Origin: Gammaproteobacteria bacterium | Lineage (GTDB): Bacteria; Pseudomonadota; Gammaproteobacteria; Ga0077536 | DNA: 64,000 nt | Reading direction: 5' to 3' | Assembly (NCBI GenBank): GCA_024234975.1 | Contig: JACKNH010000017.1 | Location: forward strand, 17,169 to 81,168 | In this document: positions 27,035-36,587 of the stretch, piece by piece | Layout of the letters: each line of letters begins with the position of its first letter | Position numbering within the stretch: position 1 is the stretch's first letter | Translations under genes and position numbers: made by a program | The notes under the pieces: generated by a model | Databases searched by the model: none | What the model saw: only the letters and a program-made list of their open reading frames with translations | What the model was told of the DNA's origin: nothing

Positions 27035-27525
27035 GCCCCCAGGTCTCCTCGGCCGGTTGACTATTGTAAAACCGCAATCCTAACGCTTCTGCGGCGTCGC
27101 GGCACCTTTTAGTGCAAGGGTCCGCCCGGCGACGCCCGATGCAGCGGGTTCGAAAACCAGGCCAGCGCCCTCGCCATTCTCACTCTCCGGCTCGGATCGT
27201 TGGGCCAGGCCGAGTCGTGTGCGAAGCAACGAGAGCGAACCGAAGTGGTCGCAGTTGTCGTTGCAAAGCCAACCTAACTTCAATCTGGTGTGGTAGTGAC
27301 AGCACCAATTAACAGGAATACACTGCGACCAGTCACCCGCTCGTCATGTTGATCAGTTAGTCCGGGGGGAGATAACTGATGCCAATCTTCGCGACGTCCA
27401 ATGCACGTTGCAACAAAAGCCGCCGCTCCGGCGCGTTCATACCTGTTCCTTTTACCAACCATCCGCACGCCAGTGGCGTCGGACGGGGGTATTTCCGCAG
27501 CAGTCAAACCAGATGGGGGAAACCT
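27035..27525. other. Divergent intergenic region between MarR and TonB receptor genes
   Basis: About 490 bases. A minus-strand frame of ~67 codons (27080-27283) has no recognisable product. Near 27364 a GGGGGGAGATAACTG sequence precedes ATG 27379, which is in frame with the receptor gene without a stop, so the receptor might start there or a short leader may exist. Otherwise nothing identified. Confidence 0.4.
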
Positions 27526-30500
27526 ATGAGTAAGCCGAAGGAATTTCATTTCAAGCAAAGCGTATTGCTCACAACCGCGGTCGGATTGGCCATTGCCGGC
27601 GTCAGCTGGCCCGTGCTCGCACAGGACTCTGACGAAATCCTGGTCACCGGTTCACGAATCGTGCGACGCGATTTCACGTCCCAAAGTCCAATCGTGACAA
27701 TCCAGGCCGAGATTTTCGAGAACCGTTCAAACGTCGGTCTGGAAAGTGCGTTGAACCAGATGCCCCAGTTTCAACCTACTGGTACACAGGCCGCAACCAG
27801 CGCCGCCAACACGCCGTTCCCTCAGGCTTCCGCGGCGCCGGGTGCAGCAACTGTTAATTTGCGTGGCCTCGGCCTGAACCGGACGCTGGTCCTGGTGGAT
27901 GGCCGGCGCGTGCAACCGGTCAACGGTCAGCTGGTGGTTGACCTCAACACCATACCGTCAGCCGCAGTCGGCAGTGTGGAGGTCATTACCGGTGGCGCCG
28001 CCGCCGTCTACGGCGCTGATGCAATCGCCGGCGTCGTCAATCTGAAACTGCGACGCGACTTTGAAGGGCTGGAGGTCGATGGCCAGTTTGGCATCACCCA
28101 GGAAGGTGATGGCGAGGAATACCAGGTCAGCAGCCTGTTCGGCGCGAATCTCGCCGATGGCCGCGGCAATGTGATGATCGGCGCGAATTACGCGAAACGT
28201 GAAATCATTTACGGCAAGGAGCGTGGATGGGTGCGTGATGGCTGGGCTGACCCCGCCACCATGGGCGGCAGCATCAACAATTCCAACCTGGCCCAGTTCG
28301 CCGTCACCGGCAGCAATGCCCCGACCGCGGCGTTTCCGCTGAACAGCGGCACGGTGTACGGCATAGACCAGAATGGCAATGTATTCGATCCGACCGATCC
28401 GCTGGACCCGGCGCACCCCTACACCGGCCCGCTGGGCGGAACGTCCGGCTTCAAGGTGAATCCGGACGGCACCCTCGGTTGGGACGATCAGGAAAACCGC
28501 TTCCTGCAGATCCCTATGGAACGATATTCGATGTTCGGTTCGGCCCATTTCGATCTGACCGACAACGTCGAACTTTTCGCCGATATGCGCTATGCCGAAA
28601 CCCACAGCGAAGCACAGGGTTTTACCTCGGCAGTCTGGAACGTGTGGGCGCCGACGGTGCCGTATAACCCTGCCTACGACGATCCCAATTCGGCGACATT
28701 CGGCCAGGCCCCGATCGGCACGCCGATCCACCCGGTGCCGGCAGATCTCGCCGCGATCCTTAACTCGCGACCGACGCCCAACGCGCCGTGGACGTTCAAC
28801 GGCGGCCTGGACTACTTTCCGAACTACGTGACGGTTTCGACAAGTAACGTGTTCCAGGTGATTGGCGGTATCCGCGGCTCCATTCCGGGGACCGACGACT
28901 GGACCTACGAGCTGTATGCCTCGCATGGCAAGTCCACCGTCAATGCGCAGCAGCCGGAGGGCTTCCCGTACCTGCCGCGATTGCAGAACCTGTTCAATGG
29001 CAACATGTACGGCCAGGGTTTTGCCGTGTCATTCCCGATCGCGGTCACCGGCGCCTGTACCTCCGGCCTGCCCATCTTCAACGCCGACGGCAGCCCCAAC
29101 AACACGCCTTCCACCTCGCAGGATTGCGCGGATTACGCGGTTTTGCGCATGAATTCGATCACGACGCTCACCCAGGAGGTCATCGAAGCCAACGTGCAGG
29201 GCAGCCTGTTCGAATTACCGGCCGGCACAATGCAATTCGCAGTTGGCGCGACCTACCGCGAGGAGAACTTCAAATTCGAGCCGGATTCCGGCTTCAATGC
29301 CAACCAGGATTATCCGAATGTCATCCAGAACATCATTCTGCCGGTGACTGTGAATGGGACGACCAACGTCAAGGAGTTGTACGCCGAATTGGCCATCCCG
29401 GTATTGTCGGATCTGCCGTTCATCCAGCGCCTGGAATTTGATCCCGGTGTCCGTATCTCGGATTACAACACTGCTGGCACGATCGAAACCTACAAGCTGC
29501 TCGGTGATCTTGCGGTCAACGAGTTCGTCCGCTTCCGCGGCGGCTACCAGCGAGCCAACCGCGCCGCGAATGTCACCGAGTTGTTCACGCCCAAAGGTGG
29601 CAGTTCACTGGAAACCGGTGTTGACTCCTGCGGCAACTGGGCGCAGACGCCCGAGTGGGGCAACGTACCCGGCAATCCGAACCGCCTCAATGTGCAGACG
29701 CTGTGCCAACACCTGATGGTGCGTGACGGTGCGCCGTCCACGCTGTATGAACCGGGCACCGCCAGTGCGGACAACTGGGCGTTCAACGTGTTCGGGGCGA
29801 CGAACTTCTTTCCGTTCGTCATCGGCGTCACTGAGGGTAACCCCGGCCTGGCGTCGGAAAAGGCTGATACGTACACCGCCGGCGTGGTGTTCAACTCACC
29901 TTTCAACAGCGCTGCGCTGGAGCGGATGACGTTGTCGGTGGACTACTACCAGATCAAAATCACCGATGCGATCGGCACGCCGAACCACAACACGATCTAC
30001 CAGCAGTGTCTGGATGCGCAATACAACAGCTTCATCGGCGATGCACCGGGCTCGCATACCGGCGCCGAACTGGCCGCGAACAACCCGTTCTGCGCGCTGA
30101 TTCAGCGCGAGTATGTCGGCGATGGCATCAACGATTACGGCGCGGATCGCAAGTTCAGTGCGCAGTACATCAACCAGGGTGGTATCAAGTCGCGTGGTAT
30201 CGATGTGCAGTTCGACTGGTCATTCGATTTCGCCGATGCCGGTATGAGTTCGGTGCCGGGCACATTCCACGCCAACGTACTGGTCAGCATCCTGGACCTG
30301 TACGCGCGGGCCGCGTTCCCGGGTGCCGAGTTCCAGGATTTCACCGGCACCACGGACAACTCGTCCTTCGACTATCAGATCTTTTCGAACTTCAACTACT
30401 CGGTGGGTCCGTTCTCGATTGGACTGCGCTGGCAGCACCTGCCCGGCGTCGATGTGCCGGATGGCAGCGCGGCCGGCTCGCTGGGCGTGAAATCGCACGA

Positions 30501-30690
30501 CCAGTTCGACCTGTTTGGCCGTTATGCCTTTGGCGAGCGGTATGAACTGCGGGCGGGTATCGACAACCTGCTGAACGCGGATCCGGAAATCGTCGGCGCC
30601 GTCACCAACGATGCCAACCTCGGCACCACCAACACCAATTACGACCAGTTCGGTCGGCGCTTCTTCATGGCGTTCAAGGCAACGTTCTAG
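27526..30690 (+). CDS. TonB-dependent outer-membrane receptor
   Basis: 1054 residues. Signal peptide ~10-33 (LLTTAVGLAIAGVSWPVLAQ), TonB-box-like DEILVTGSRI, plug ~35-190 (RTLVLVDGRRVQPVNGQLV, VEVITGGAAAVYGADAIAG), barrel ending FFMAFKATF. ATG 27526 follows GGGGGAAACCT; an in-frame ATG at 27379 with its own G-rich ribosome site would put 49 residues before the signal peptide and is less likely. Several loop cysteines (ACTSGLP, SQDCADY, DSCGNWAQ, TLCQHL). Probably controlled by the divergent MarR gene. Confidence 0.93.
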   Translation: MSKPKEFHFKQSVLLTTAVGLAIAGVSWPVLAQDSDEILVTGSRIVRRDFTSQSPIVTIQAEIFENRSNVGLESALNQMPQFQPTGTQAATSAANTPFPQASAAPGAATVNLRGLGLNRTLVLVDGRRVQPVNGQLVVDLNTIPSAAVGSVEVITGGAAAVYGADAIAGVVNLKLRRDFEGLEVDGQFGITQEGDGEEYQVSSLFGANLADGRGNVMIGANYAKREIIYGKERGWVRDGWADPATMGGSINNSNLAQFAVTGSNAPTAAFPLNSGTVYGIDQNGNVFDPTDPLDPAHPYTGPLGGTSGFKVNPDGTLGWDDQENRFLQIPMERYSMFGSAHFDLTDNVELFADMRYAETHSEAQGFTSAVWNVWAPTVPYNPAYDDPNSATFGQAPIGTPIHPVPADLAAILNSRPTPNAPWTFNGGLDYFPNYVTVSTSNVFQVIGGIRGSIPGTDDWTYELYASHGKSTVNAQQPEGFPYLPRLQNLFNGNMYGQGFAVSFPIAVTGACTSGLPIFNADGSPNNTPSTSQDCADYAVLRMNSITTLTQEVIEANVQGSLFELPAGTMQFAVGATYREENFKFEPDSGFNANQDYPNVIQNIILPVTVNGTTNVKELYAELAIPVLSDLPFIQRLEFDPGVRISDYNTAGTIETYKLLGDLAVNEFVRFRGGYQRANRAANVTELFTPKGGSSLETGVDSCGNWAQTPEWGNVPGNPNRLNVQTLCQHLMVRDGAPSTLYEPGTASADNWAFNVFGATNFFPFVIGVTEGNPGLASEKADTYTAGVVFNSPFNSAALERMTLSVDYYQIKITDAIGTPNHNTIYQQCLDAQYNSFIGDAPGSHTGAELAANNPFCALIQREYVGDGINDYGADRKFSAQYINQGGIKSRGIDVQFDWSFDFADAGMSSVPGTFHANVLVSILDLYARAAFPGAEFQDFTGTTDNSSFDYQIFSNFNYSVGPFSIGLRWQHLPGVDVPDGSAAGSLGVKSHDQFDLFGRYAFGERYELRAGIDNLLNADPEIVGAVTNDANLGTTNTNYDQFGRRFFMAFKATF

Positions 30691-30760
30691 TCAGCAACCA
30701 GCTGGCGGGCCGGGCAACCATGCCCCGCCCGCCAGTATTCCATCCGTTATCCAACGACTC

Positions 30761-30786
30761 GCCGGGCTGACGGCCCGGCAATTTTT
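30761..30786 (+). terminator. Rho-independent terminator of TonB receptor gene
   Basis: Stem GCCGGGC / GCCCGGC (30761-30767 with 30773-30779), loop TGACG, then AATTTTT. A second GC-rich hairpin lies just upstream (~30702-30732). Confidence 0.75.
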
Positions 30787-30792
30787 CTGGTG

Positions 30793-31305
30793 CTACCTGA
30801 CCGGTTCGACCTGGATGAAACCGCCAAGCTCGGCAACCGACAAGCGATAGCCGACACCCCAGCCACTCGGCTTGATCCGGACCTCCTGGCCTTCCCGCAG
30901 GCGGAAAGCCTTGGGGTCGGTCTGCCGCCATTGCTGTCCATTGTCCAAGGTCACCAACCATTGGCTGGGCATGAACTGCTCGAGCCCGCTGATGTGCGCG
31001 AGCACCTCAACCTCGTCAGCGGCATCGCGCTGGACAGCAGTCCGCGCCGGGACGACAGGCTGCTGACGCGAAATGATTACCGGCAGCGCCGGCGCCATTT
31101 CAGCGGTGTCACCCGGGAAACCCTGCAGCGTTGGTGAACCTCTGCCCAGCTCGTCATAACACCTGAGGCGGGCGCCGCGGTCCGCAATCGCCTGGCAGGT
31201 TGCCAGGTCATCCGGCAGGTCCGCCGCCAATATCATATTTCCGTTGCCGGCGATGCATAGCGCGAGCAAGGTCGGCACCAATGGTTGCAACTGGATCGAC
31301 GTCAT
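30793..31305 (-). CDS. Exported hypothetical protein with LRCYD motif
   Basis: 170 residues, not assigned. Signal peptide ~5-28 (LVPTLLALCIAGNGNMILAA), then CQAIADRGARLRCYDELGR (~36-54). That Cys-x10-CYD pattern is found after the signal peptide of several small envelope proteins and probably forms a disulfide. The C-terminal half, VLAHISGLEQFMPSQWLVTL and FRLREGQEVRIKPSGWGVGY, looks like a small beta-barrel domain. ATG 31305 is chosen; GTG 31320 is an alternative. Convergent with the TonB receptor gene, monocistronic. Confidence 0.72.
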   Translation of the reverse strand: MTSIQLQPLVPTLLALCIAGNGNMILAADLPDDLATCQAIADRGARLRCYDELGRGSPTLQGFPGDTAEMAPALPVIISRQQPVVPARTAVQRDAADEVEVLAHISGLEQFMPSQWLVTLDNGQQWRQTDPKAFRLREGQEVRIKPSGWGVGYRLSVAELGGFIQVEPVR

Positions 31306-31601
31306 TCTGAGTCTGCTCACCTTGGATTTCCGCTCCGGTTCCTGTTCGAGTTCGGGGTCGCTCCTAGTTTAATCGAGCGCGCGGACGCGGCAACAGTGGG
31401 TTCCGGCCTGTTCACGCTCACCACGATGAACGGTGCCACATCAGGCGCTTTCAGCCCCGTATACCTGCATCGCAGCACGGCGCTGTGATTGCTGCCGCAG
31501 GTATCAACGGGAAAATGATCGAGGCCAACTGGCATCCCTGACTGTCAGCCCGAACCGCTATACTCATCCGCTCGTCTGAATCGACCGGGAGTCTCTGAAC
31601 C

Positions 31602-32834
31602 ATGGTTTTCTCCAACTGCAATATGCTTGCCCGATCACTCTTCAGTTCACTCCTGATAACCGGCTCAGCCGTCAGCGTCGCCGAGACCTTCGTGGTCGCG
31701 GTGGATCCGCCCGACCACGGCAGGTTGACGTTACAACCGCCGCTGCCCGCCGATGGGCGGTATACCGCCGGTACCGAGGTCACGGTCACCGCCACCCCTG
31801 ATCCCGGTTACGTGCTCGATTCAGGCTACTACTCCGTACCGTTTCGCTGGGGCCCGATGTATTTCGAAGCGATGACCGGAGAGTTCACCGTCACCATCGA
31901 TCGCGACAAGCATATCGGCGCCTCTTTCATTCCCACCGAAGACGTGGCCCACGTCGACGTCATTCAGGATGTCGTCTACGCCAAACCTGGCGTAAAGACG
32001 CTGAAGTACGACGTATTCTCGCCCAAGGGCGCCGCTGGCCTGCCCATCATCATCATCGTGCATGGCGGTGGCTGGGCGGCCAATGACGAGAACATCATGC
32101 GCGGACTCGCCCGCGAGCTGACCCGCGATGGCCGTTTCGTCGCCGTCAGCATCGACTACCGCTGGGCCGGCAAGCTGGATGGCGACGCGCAGCCCAACAC
32201 GATGGCCGACATCATCGGCGATGTGTTCGGCGCCATTGCGCACGTGATGGAACACGCTGCCGAGTATGGTGGCGATCCCACCCGCATCGGTGTGACCGGA
32301 GACAGTGCCGGCGGCCATCTTTCGGCAGCGGCGTCGTTGATGATTGAGCAGATAGGCGAGCGCGGTTTCGGCCGGCTACCCGGTGTATTCGAATTCCGGC
32401 CGACCTACGTGCCGGCCGGCAAGACCGTGGCGCAGGTCCGTGCCGAAATGCTCGACGCGATCAAGGCGGCGGCACCCAGCTACGGTGTATTCGGCCCGGC
32501 GTTGCTGAATCACTATTCGGAGGACCCCGCCGCGACAGACACCTGGAAGCAGGCGATTGCACCGCTCAGCCACATTCCGCCAGCGACCGTGCGCGAAGTG
32601 CCCCAGTACCTTACCCGTGGCACGGAAGACCCGTTGATCAGCGATTCGGCGGTGGCCGAGTTCGTGGCCGCGCTGGTGAAGGCGGGGCAACCGGTGGAAT
32701 ACGTGCAGGTGGGTGGCGCCAGCCATGCCTTTTTCGACTGGAAGCCGGACGCAACGACCAAGGCGACTTTCGCCCGCTACGGCGTCTATTACGCCAACGA
32801 AATGCGGGCATTCTTCGCTTCGATTCTTTACTGA
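31602..32834 (+). CDS. Secreted HSL-type alpha/beta-hydrolase with N-terminal repeat domain
   Basis: 410 residues. Signal peptide ~10-27. Residues ~28-108 form a bacterial-repeat (InlB-like) beta domain (VAVDPPDHGRLTLQ, GTEVTVTATPDPGYVLD, GEFTVTIDRDKHIGASF). The esterase/lipase domain runs ~115-405: oxyanion motif HGGGWA (~153), nucleophile GDSAGGH (~230), acid in GTEDPLISD (~350) and base in GASHAFFDW (~378). Likely hydrolyses short-chain or aromatic esters. It ends 28 bases before the second tannase-family gene, likely one operon. Confidence 0.87.
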   Translation: MVFSNCNMLARSLFSSLLITGSAVSVAETFVVAVDPPDHGRLTLQPPLPADGRYTAGTEVTVTATPDPGYVLDSGYYSVPFRWGPMYFEAMTGEFTVTIDRDKHIGASFIPTEDVAHVDVIQDVVYAKPGVKTLKYDVFSPKGAAGLPIIIIVHGGGWAANDENIMRGLARELTRDGRFVAVSIDYRWAGKLDGDAQPNTMADIIGDVFGAIAHVMEHAAEYGGDPTRIGVTGDSAGGHLSAAASLMIEQIGERGFGRLPGVFEFRPTYVPAGKTVAQVRAEMLDAIKAAAPSYGVFGPALLNHYSEDPAATDTWKQAIAPLSHIPPATVREVPQYLTRGTEDPLISDSAVAEFVAALVKAGQPVEYVQVGGASHAFFDWKPDATTKATFARYGVYYANEMRAFFASILY

Positions 32835-32862
32835 ACGTAAGTACGAGGGGGAATTTTTGAAC

Positions 32863-34536
32863 ATGACATCAATGCATCAATCGACAACGTCGGCCACCGG
32901 TCGCCGTCTCTGGACGTTTACGCTCATCGCGGCGGCGCTGGGTTGCGCCGCGATCTCCGCGCAAGCGGTTGAATCGGCGAGTGAGGCCTGTGCAAACCTG
33001 GCGGGCAAGGACATTCCCGCGCCGCTGATTGGCCTGCCGACAACCGGTGCCAGCATCACCTCGGCGACACTGGTCGCCGCCAGTGCCGAGGGCAACGCCA
33101 ACGGGGAGTACTGCAAGGTCCTGGGCGCCATTCATCCGGTTGACTACACGGCGCCGGACATCAACATCGAGGTCAATCTGCCCAGCAACTGGAATGGTAA
33201 ATCGTTGCAGTTCGGCGGCGGCGGACTCAATGGCGTGTTGATCACGGGCCTCGGCCGTTATGCCAAGCAGCCGGAAAATGAGGCCACTCCGCTGGCGCGC
33301 GGCTACGTGACGCTTGGCAGCGACTCCGGACACCAGTCGACCACCGGCTTCGATGGCAGCTTTTATCTCAATCGCGAAGCGCTGGAGAACTACGGTCACC
33401 AGCAGTTGAAGAAGACCCATGACGTTGCGATGCGTCTGGTCGAACTGCGCTACGGCAAAAAACCGCAATACAACTATTTCATCGGCGGTTCGCAGGGCGG
33501 CCACGAGGGATTCGATGTCGCGCAGCGCTATCCGGATGATTACCACGGCGTCGTGGCCGGCTATCCCGCGCACAACGTCGTCATGTTGCATCTGTCGGCG
33601 TTGCAATACGCCCGGGCGTTGCACGCCAACGATGGCCGCAGCTGGCTCAACCCCGCCGAGGTGAAATACCTGGTCGACAACGTCTATCAACGATGCGACG
33701 ACCTTGACGGCGCGAAGGACGGCATCATCAGCAACGTCGCGGCCTGCATCACCGCGACGGCGGAATTCAAAGCACTTGCGCCGACCAACCCGTTACGCTG
33801 CGCCAACGGCGCCGATGCCGGCGACAGCTGTCTGTCGGATGCGCAACTGCAGGCATTGAATGTGATGGATACGCCTTACGACGTCGGCTTCAAGGTGTTC
33901 AATGATGACGCCCCTAACGGCGTCTTTCCGAAATGGACACCGTTCGAAGGTTCCACGTTCACCGACGGCGGTTCACCGAAACTCGGCGAAACCGGGCCGG
34001 GACAAGCACTGCAGGTTGCCCCCGGTGTCGCCACCAGCGGGCTGGCCATCGCGCAGGATCTGACCATGGACGCGATGAAGGATTTCGATGCGCGCAGGTA
34101 CCCGGCACGCATCGTCGAACTCGCGCAGAAGATGAGCGCCAACAGCACCCGCCTGGATCGATTCCGCGCCCACGGTGGCAAGCTAATCTTTTTCCACGGC
34201 ACCATCGACGACTACATTCCGGTCTACAGCTCGATTCAGTATTTCCAACGTCTGCAACAGCGCTATCCGCAGGACGCACTGGATGAATTCGTCCGCTTCT
34301 ATACGGTGCCCGGCATGGGCCATGTGACCGGCGTGTTCAACGCGCGCATGTCAACGCTGGATGCGCTGGAGGCGTGGGTCGAACACGCTACGGCGCCGAC
34401 GGAATTGGTCGCCAGCGATGCCAATGAAGCCACCCGCGGACGTACGCGGCCGGTCTGCCGCTATCCGCAGTGGCCGCAATACACAGGTCGGGGCGACATC
34501 AACAAAGCTGCCAGCTTCAACTGCGTCGCGAAGTAA
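32863..34536 (+). CDS. Tannase/feruloyl esterase family hydrolase lacking the CS-HC cysteines
   Basis: 557 residues, secreted. Signal peptide ~15-38 (LIAAALGCAAISAQA). Nucleophile motif YFIGGSQGGHEGF, acid region FHGTIDDYIPVYS and base PGMGHVTGVF. Both cysteines that flank Ser and His in the family CS-D-HC signature are absent (GS and HV), whereas the window's other two paralogs keep them. Other cysteines (CANLAGK, EYCKVLG, CDDLDGAKDG, CLSDAQ) remain. ATG 32863 chosen; TTG 32857 sits nearer the G5 ribosome site. Follows the HSL esterase gene. Confidence 0.88.
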   Translation: MTSMHQSTTSATGRRLWTFTLIAAALGCAAISAQAVESASEACANLAGKDIPAPLIGLPTTGASITSATLVAASAEGNANGEYCKVLGAIHPVDYTAPDINIEVNLPSNWNGKSLQFGGGGLNGVLITGLGRYAKQPENEATPLARGYVTLGSDSGHQSTTGFDGSFYLNREALENYGHQQLKKTHDVAMRLVELRYGKKPQYNYFIGGSQGGHEGFDVAQRYPDDYHGVVAGYPAHNVVMLHLSALQYARALHANDGRSWLNPAEVKYLVDNVYQRCDDLDGAKDGIISNVAACITATAEFKALAPTNPLRCANGADAGDSCLSDAQLQALNVMDTPYDVGFKVFNDDAPNGVFPKWTPFEGSTFTDGGSPKLGETGPGQALQVAPGVATSGLAIAQDLTMDAMKDFDARRYPARIVELAQKMSANSTRLDRFRAHGGKLIFFHGTIDDYIPVYSSIQYFQRLQQRYPQDALDEFVRFYTVPGMGHVTGVFNARMSTLDALEAWVEHATAPTELVASDANEATRGRTRPVCRYPQWPQYTGRGDINKAASFNCVAK

Positions 34537-34540
34537 CTGA

Positions 34541-34578
34541 AAACGCCACGGCATCGCGCATGTCGATGTCGTGGCTTT
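34541..34578. terminator. Bidirectional terminator between convergent genes
   Basis: Stem GCCACGGCATCG / CGATGTCGTGGC (34545-34556 with 34564-34575) with one wobble. Flanked by AAAA on the left, which gives a T-run for the minus-strand SDR gene, and TTT on the right. Confidence 0.65.
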
Positions 34579-34597
34579 CGCGCTTGACCGTGCGCAG

Positions 34598-35386
34598 TCA
34601 GAACGTGGAAATGTTTGTGCCGCCATCCATGACAATGCTCTGCCCCGTCATGTAGCCCGCGTACTCACTGCAGAACATGCAGACCACCGCGCCCACGTCC
34701 ACCGAATCGCCAAACCGGCCTGCCGGAATCCTGAACGCTTCGACGAACTTGCGGACTTCCTCTTCGTAGGTCGTGCCGTTGTTTTTCGCCCGCTCGTTGA
34801 GCTGGGTTTCGGTGAACGCCGTATGAAACATGCCGGGCATCACGTTGTTCAACGTGACATTGTATTGCGCGACCGAACGCGCCAGCGCGCCGGTGTAATT
34901 GATCAATGCCGCGCGCGGTGCACCCGATAAAACCCGCAATTCCAGCGGATACTTGGCCGCCACCGTCGCAATGTTGACGATGCGCCCCCAGCGGCGCTCG
35001 GTCATGCCATCGATGACCGCGCGGATGAAGCGGATGGGGCTGAGCATCGAGATTTCCAGCGTGCTGTACCAGGCGGCATCATCGATTTCGCGGAAATCGG
35101 GCGACATCGGCGGCGGTGAACACGTCGCGACCAGGATATCGGGCGCCGGGCACGCCGCGAGAATCTTCGCCCGCCCTTCGTCGGTGCTGTGGTCAGCGGC
35201 CACCGGGATCACTTCGACGCCGGTTTCACTGGCGATATCACGTGCGACCTGTTCCACGCGGGCCTGGCCGCGGGCCGAGATCACAAGATTGACACCTTCC
35301 CGCGCAAGGGCCAGCGCCGCCTGTTTGCCCATACCCGCGCTGGCGCCGTTGATGATCGCCTTGCGGCCGGCAATACCCATATCCAT
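34598..35386 (-). CDS. SDR-family protein with altered catalytic motif
   Basis: 262 residues, Rossmann-fold short-chain dehydrogenase/reductase. Cofactor motif INGASAGMGKQAALAL (~12-27) with the variant N-G-A-S. The region that normally carries Ser and YxxxK reads VNIATVAAKYP and LSGAPRAALINYTGALA, so the catalytic Tyr/Lys positions are Ser/Arg. C-terminal YMTGQSIVMDGGTN is normal. It resembles the 3-oxoacyl-ACP-reductase-like SDR subgroup noted for an imperfect catalytic tetrad. Activity and substrate are uncertain. Start 35386 preceded by GAGG. Confidence 0.88.
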   Translation of the reverse strand: MDMGIAGRKAIINGASAGMGKQAALALAREGVNLVISARGQARVEQVARDIASETGVEVIPVAADHSTDEGRAKILAACPAPDILVATCSPPPMSPDFREIDDAAWYSTLEISMLSPIRFIRAVIDGMTERRWGRIVNIATVAAKYPLELRVLSGAPRAALINYTGALARSVAQYNVTLNNVMPGMFHTAFTETQLNERAKNNGTTYEEEVRKFVEAFRIPAGRFGDSVDVGAVVCMFCSEYAGYMTGQSIVMDGGTNISTF

Positions 35387-35531
35387 TGTCAGTTCCTCGG
35401 TTTCAATCCGGCGCCAATGCTAGCGCAATGCGAGCCGCCGGCGCATCCACAGGCGGCGCCGTGAAAGGTGTTAACCTTGCCAGGTCAACTGTCGCCGCGC
35501 CGCGGCCGACTTCAACCGGGGAGGGCATTCG

Positions 35532-36080
35532 ATGCAGAAATTCGTCTTGGCCGTGTTCGGCAGTATTGCCATCGGCAGTGCCGTCATGGCGGCGACCGCC
35601 GTCAACTATGCGCGCACCTATGCAGAGGATCGATCCGAGATCGAAGACCTGCAGGCGCGCTACATGTTTGCGCTGGACTGGCAGAATCCGGACGTTTATG
35701 CGTCCACGTTCACCGACGACGGCGTGTTGGTGTGGGCCGGTGGTGAGGTGGCCGGCCATGATGCGATCGTCGAGGAAGTGAAAACGATGAAAGCGATGGA
35801 CCGGGTGATCATCGATGCCAGCACGCCGCAGCGCCCGTGGCGCCGTCGCCATTTCATCACCAACATCGCGGTGCGTATCGATGGCGATCGCGCCACCGGC
35901 CGTGCCTACTGGTTCGAGTTCAATGACGACATGCGCGACCGCCGTCCCTACCTCGGCGCCTACGGGCATTACGAAGATGAACTGCGCAAGGTCAACGGTC
36001 GCTGGCTGTTCAGCCGCCGCCAGATCTTCAACGAACAGCGCGACAACATGGCCGCCACCGACGAATACCCCGCCTGGTAG
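35532..36080 (+). CDS. Exported SnoaL-like (NTF2-fold) protein
   Basis: 182 residues. N-terminal hydrophobic segment ~4-25 (VLAVFGSIAIGSAVMAA), signal peptide or anchor. NTF2-like domain ~35-165: EIEDLQARYMFALDW, YASTFTDDGVLVWAG, RRRHFITNIAVRIDGD, GHYEDELRKVNGRWLFSRR. This fold binds small hydrophobic ligands or acts as an isomerase or dehydratase in polyketide, steroid and aromatic metabolism. Start ATG 35532 follows GGGGAGGG. Confidence 0.85.
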   Translation: MQKFVLAVFGSIAIGSAVMAATAVNYARTYAEDRSEIEDLQARYMFALDWQNPDVYASTFTDDGVLVWAGGEVAGHDAIVEEVKTMKAMDRVIIDASTPQRPWRRRHFITNIAVRIDGDRATGRAYWFEFNDDMRDRRPYLGAYGHYEDELRKVNGRWLFSRRQIFNEQRDNMAATDEYPAW

Positions 36081-36122
36081 TCTCAGCTCAGAGATGACGC
36101 GGCGTGCTCGATGCCGTTGTGC

Positions 36123-36518
36123 TCAGGCCGCCGCGGTCACTTCGATTTCAATCATCGCGCCTGGCGATGCCAGCGCCACCACACCCAGCAGCGTGCCGGT
36201 ATGGCGGCAACCCCGGCGGTGCAATTCCGCCACCATGATGTCGTGGCTTTCCATCATCGCCGACATGTCGGTGACATAGACGTTCAAGCGGACGACGTGG
36301 CTGAAATTCATGCCGGATTGGTGGAGGATGGTTTCGATGTTCTCCAACGCTACCGGGATCTGGCTGGCGAGATCATCGGGATACAGGGTGTGTCCCTCGG
36401 CATCACTGGCGGTCTGCCCGGCCAGGAACAGTAGCGCCTGGGGTTGCTCGACGAGATTGCCGTGGACGAATCCCAGCGGTTCCTGCCACGTCCACGGATT
36501 GACGATGGTGCGTTTCAT
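36123..36518 (-). CDS. RidA (YjgF/UK114) family protein
   Basis: 131 residues, cytoplasmic, trimeric family. Canonical RidA hydrolyses reactive enamine/imine intermediates; many paralogs act in catabolic pathways. Motifs: LLFLAGQTASDAEG (~29-42), QIPVALENIETILHQSGMN and VVRLNVYVTDM. Near the end GVVALASPGAMIEIEVTA replaces the usual RxxVxVxxLP-x-x-ALVEI, so the catalytic Arg of canonical RidA is not evident. Start 36518 follows a G6 tract. Confidence 0.88.
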   Translation of the reverse strand: MKRTIVNPWTWQEPLGFVHGNLVEQPQALLFLAGQTASDAEGHTLYPDDLASQIPVALENIETILHQSGMNFSHVVRLNVYVTDMSAMMESHDIMVAELHRRGCRHTGTLLGVVALASPGAMIEIEVTAAA

Positions 36519-36587
36519 GTTCGATCCCCCCTGCGTGTGTCTGGTGGACGATTGTAGCGCTCCTGCCGCCGATTGCCGCGTCGCCGC

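Noticed and set aside
27080..27283. Minus-strand 67-codon gene
   Set aside because: No ribosome site, no domain, low-complexity composition in an intergenic region; kept only as a note.
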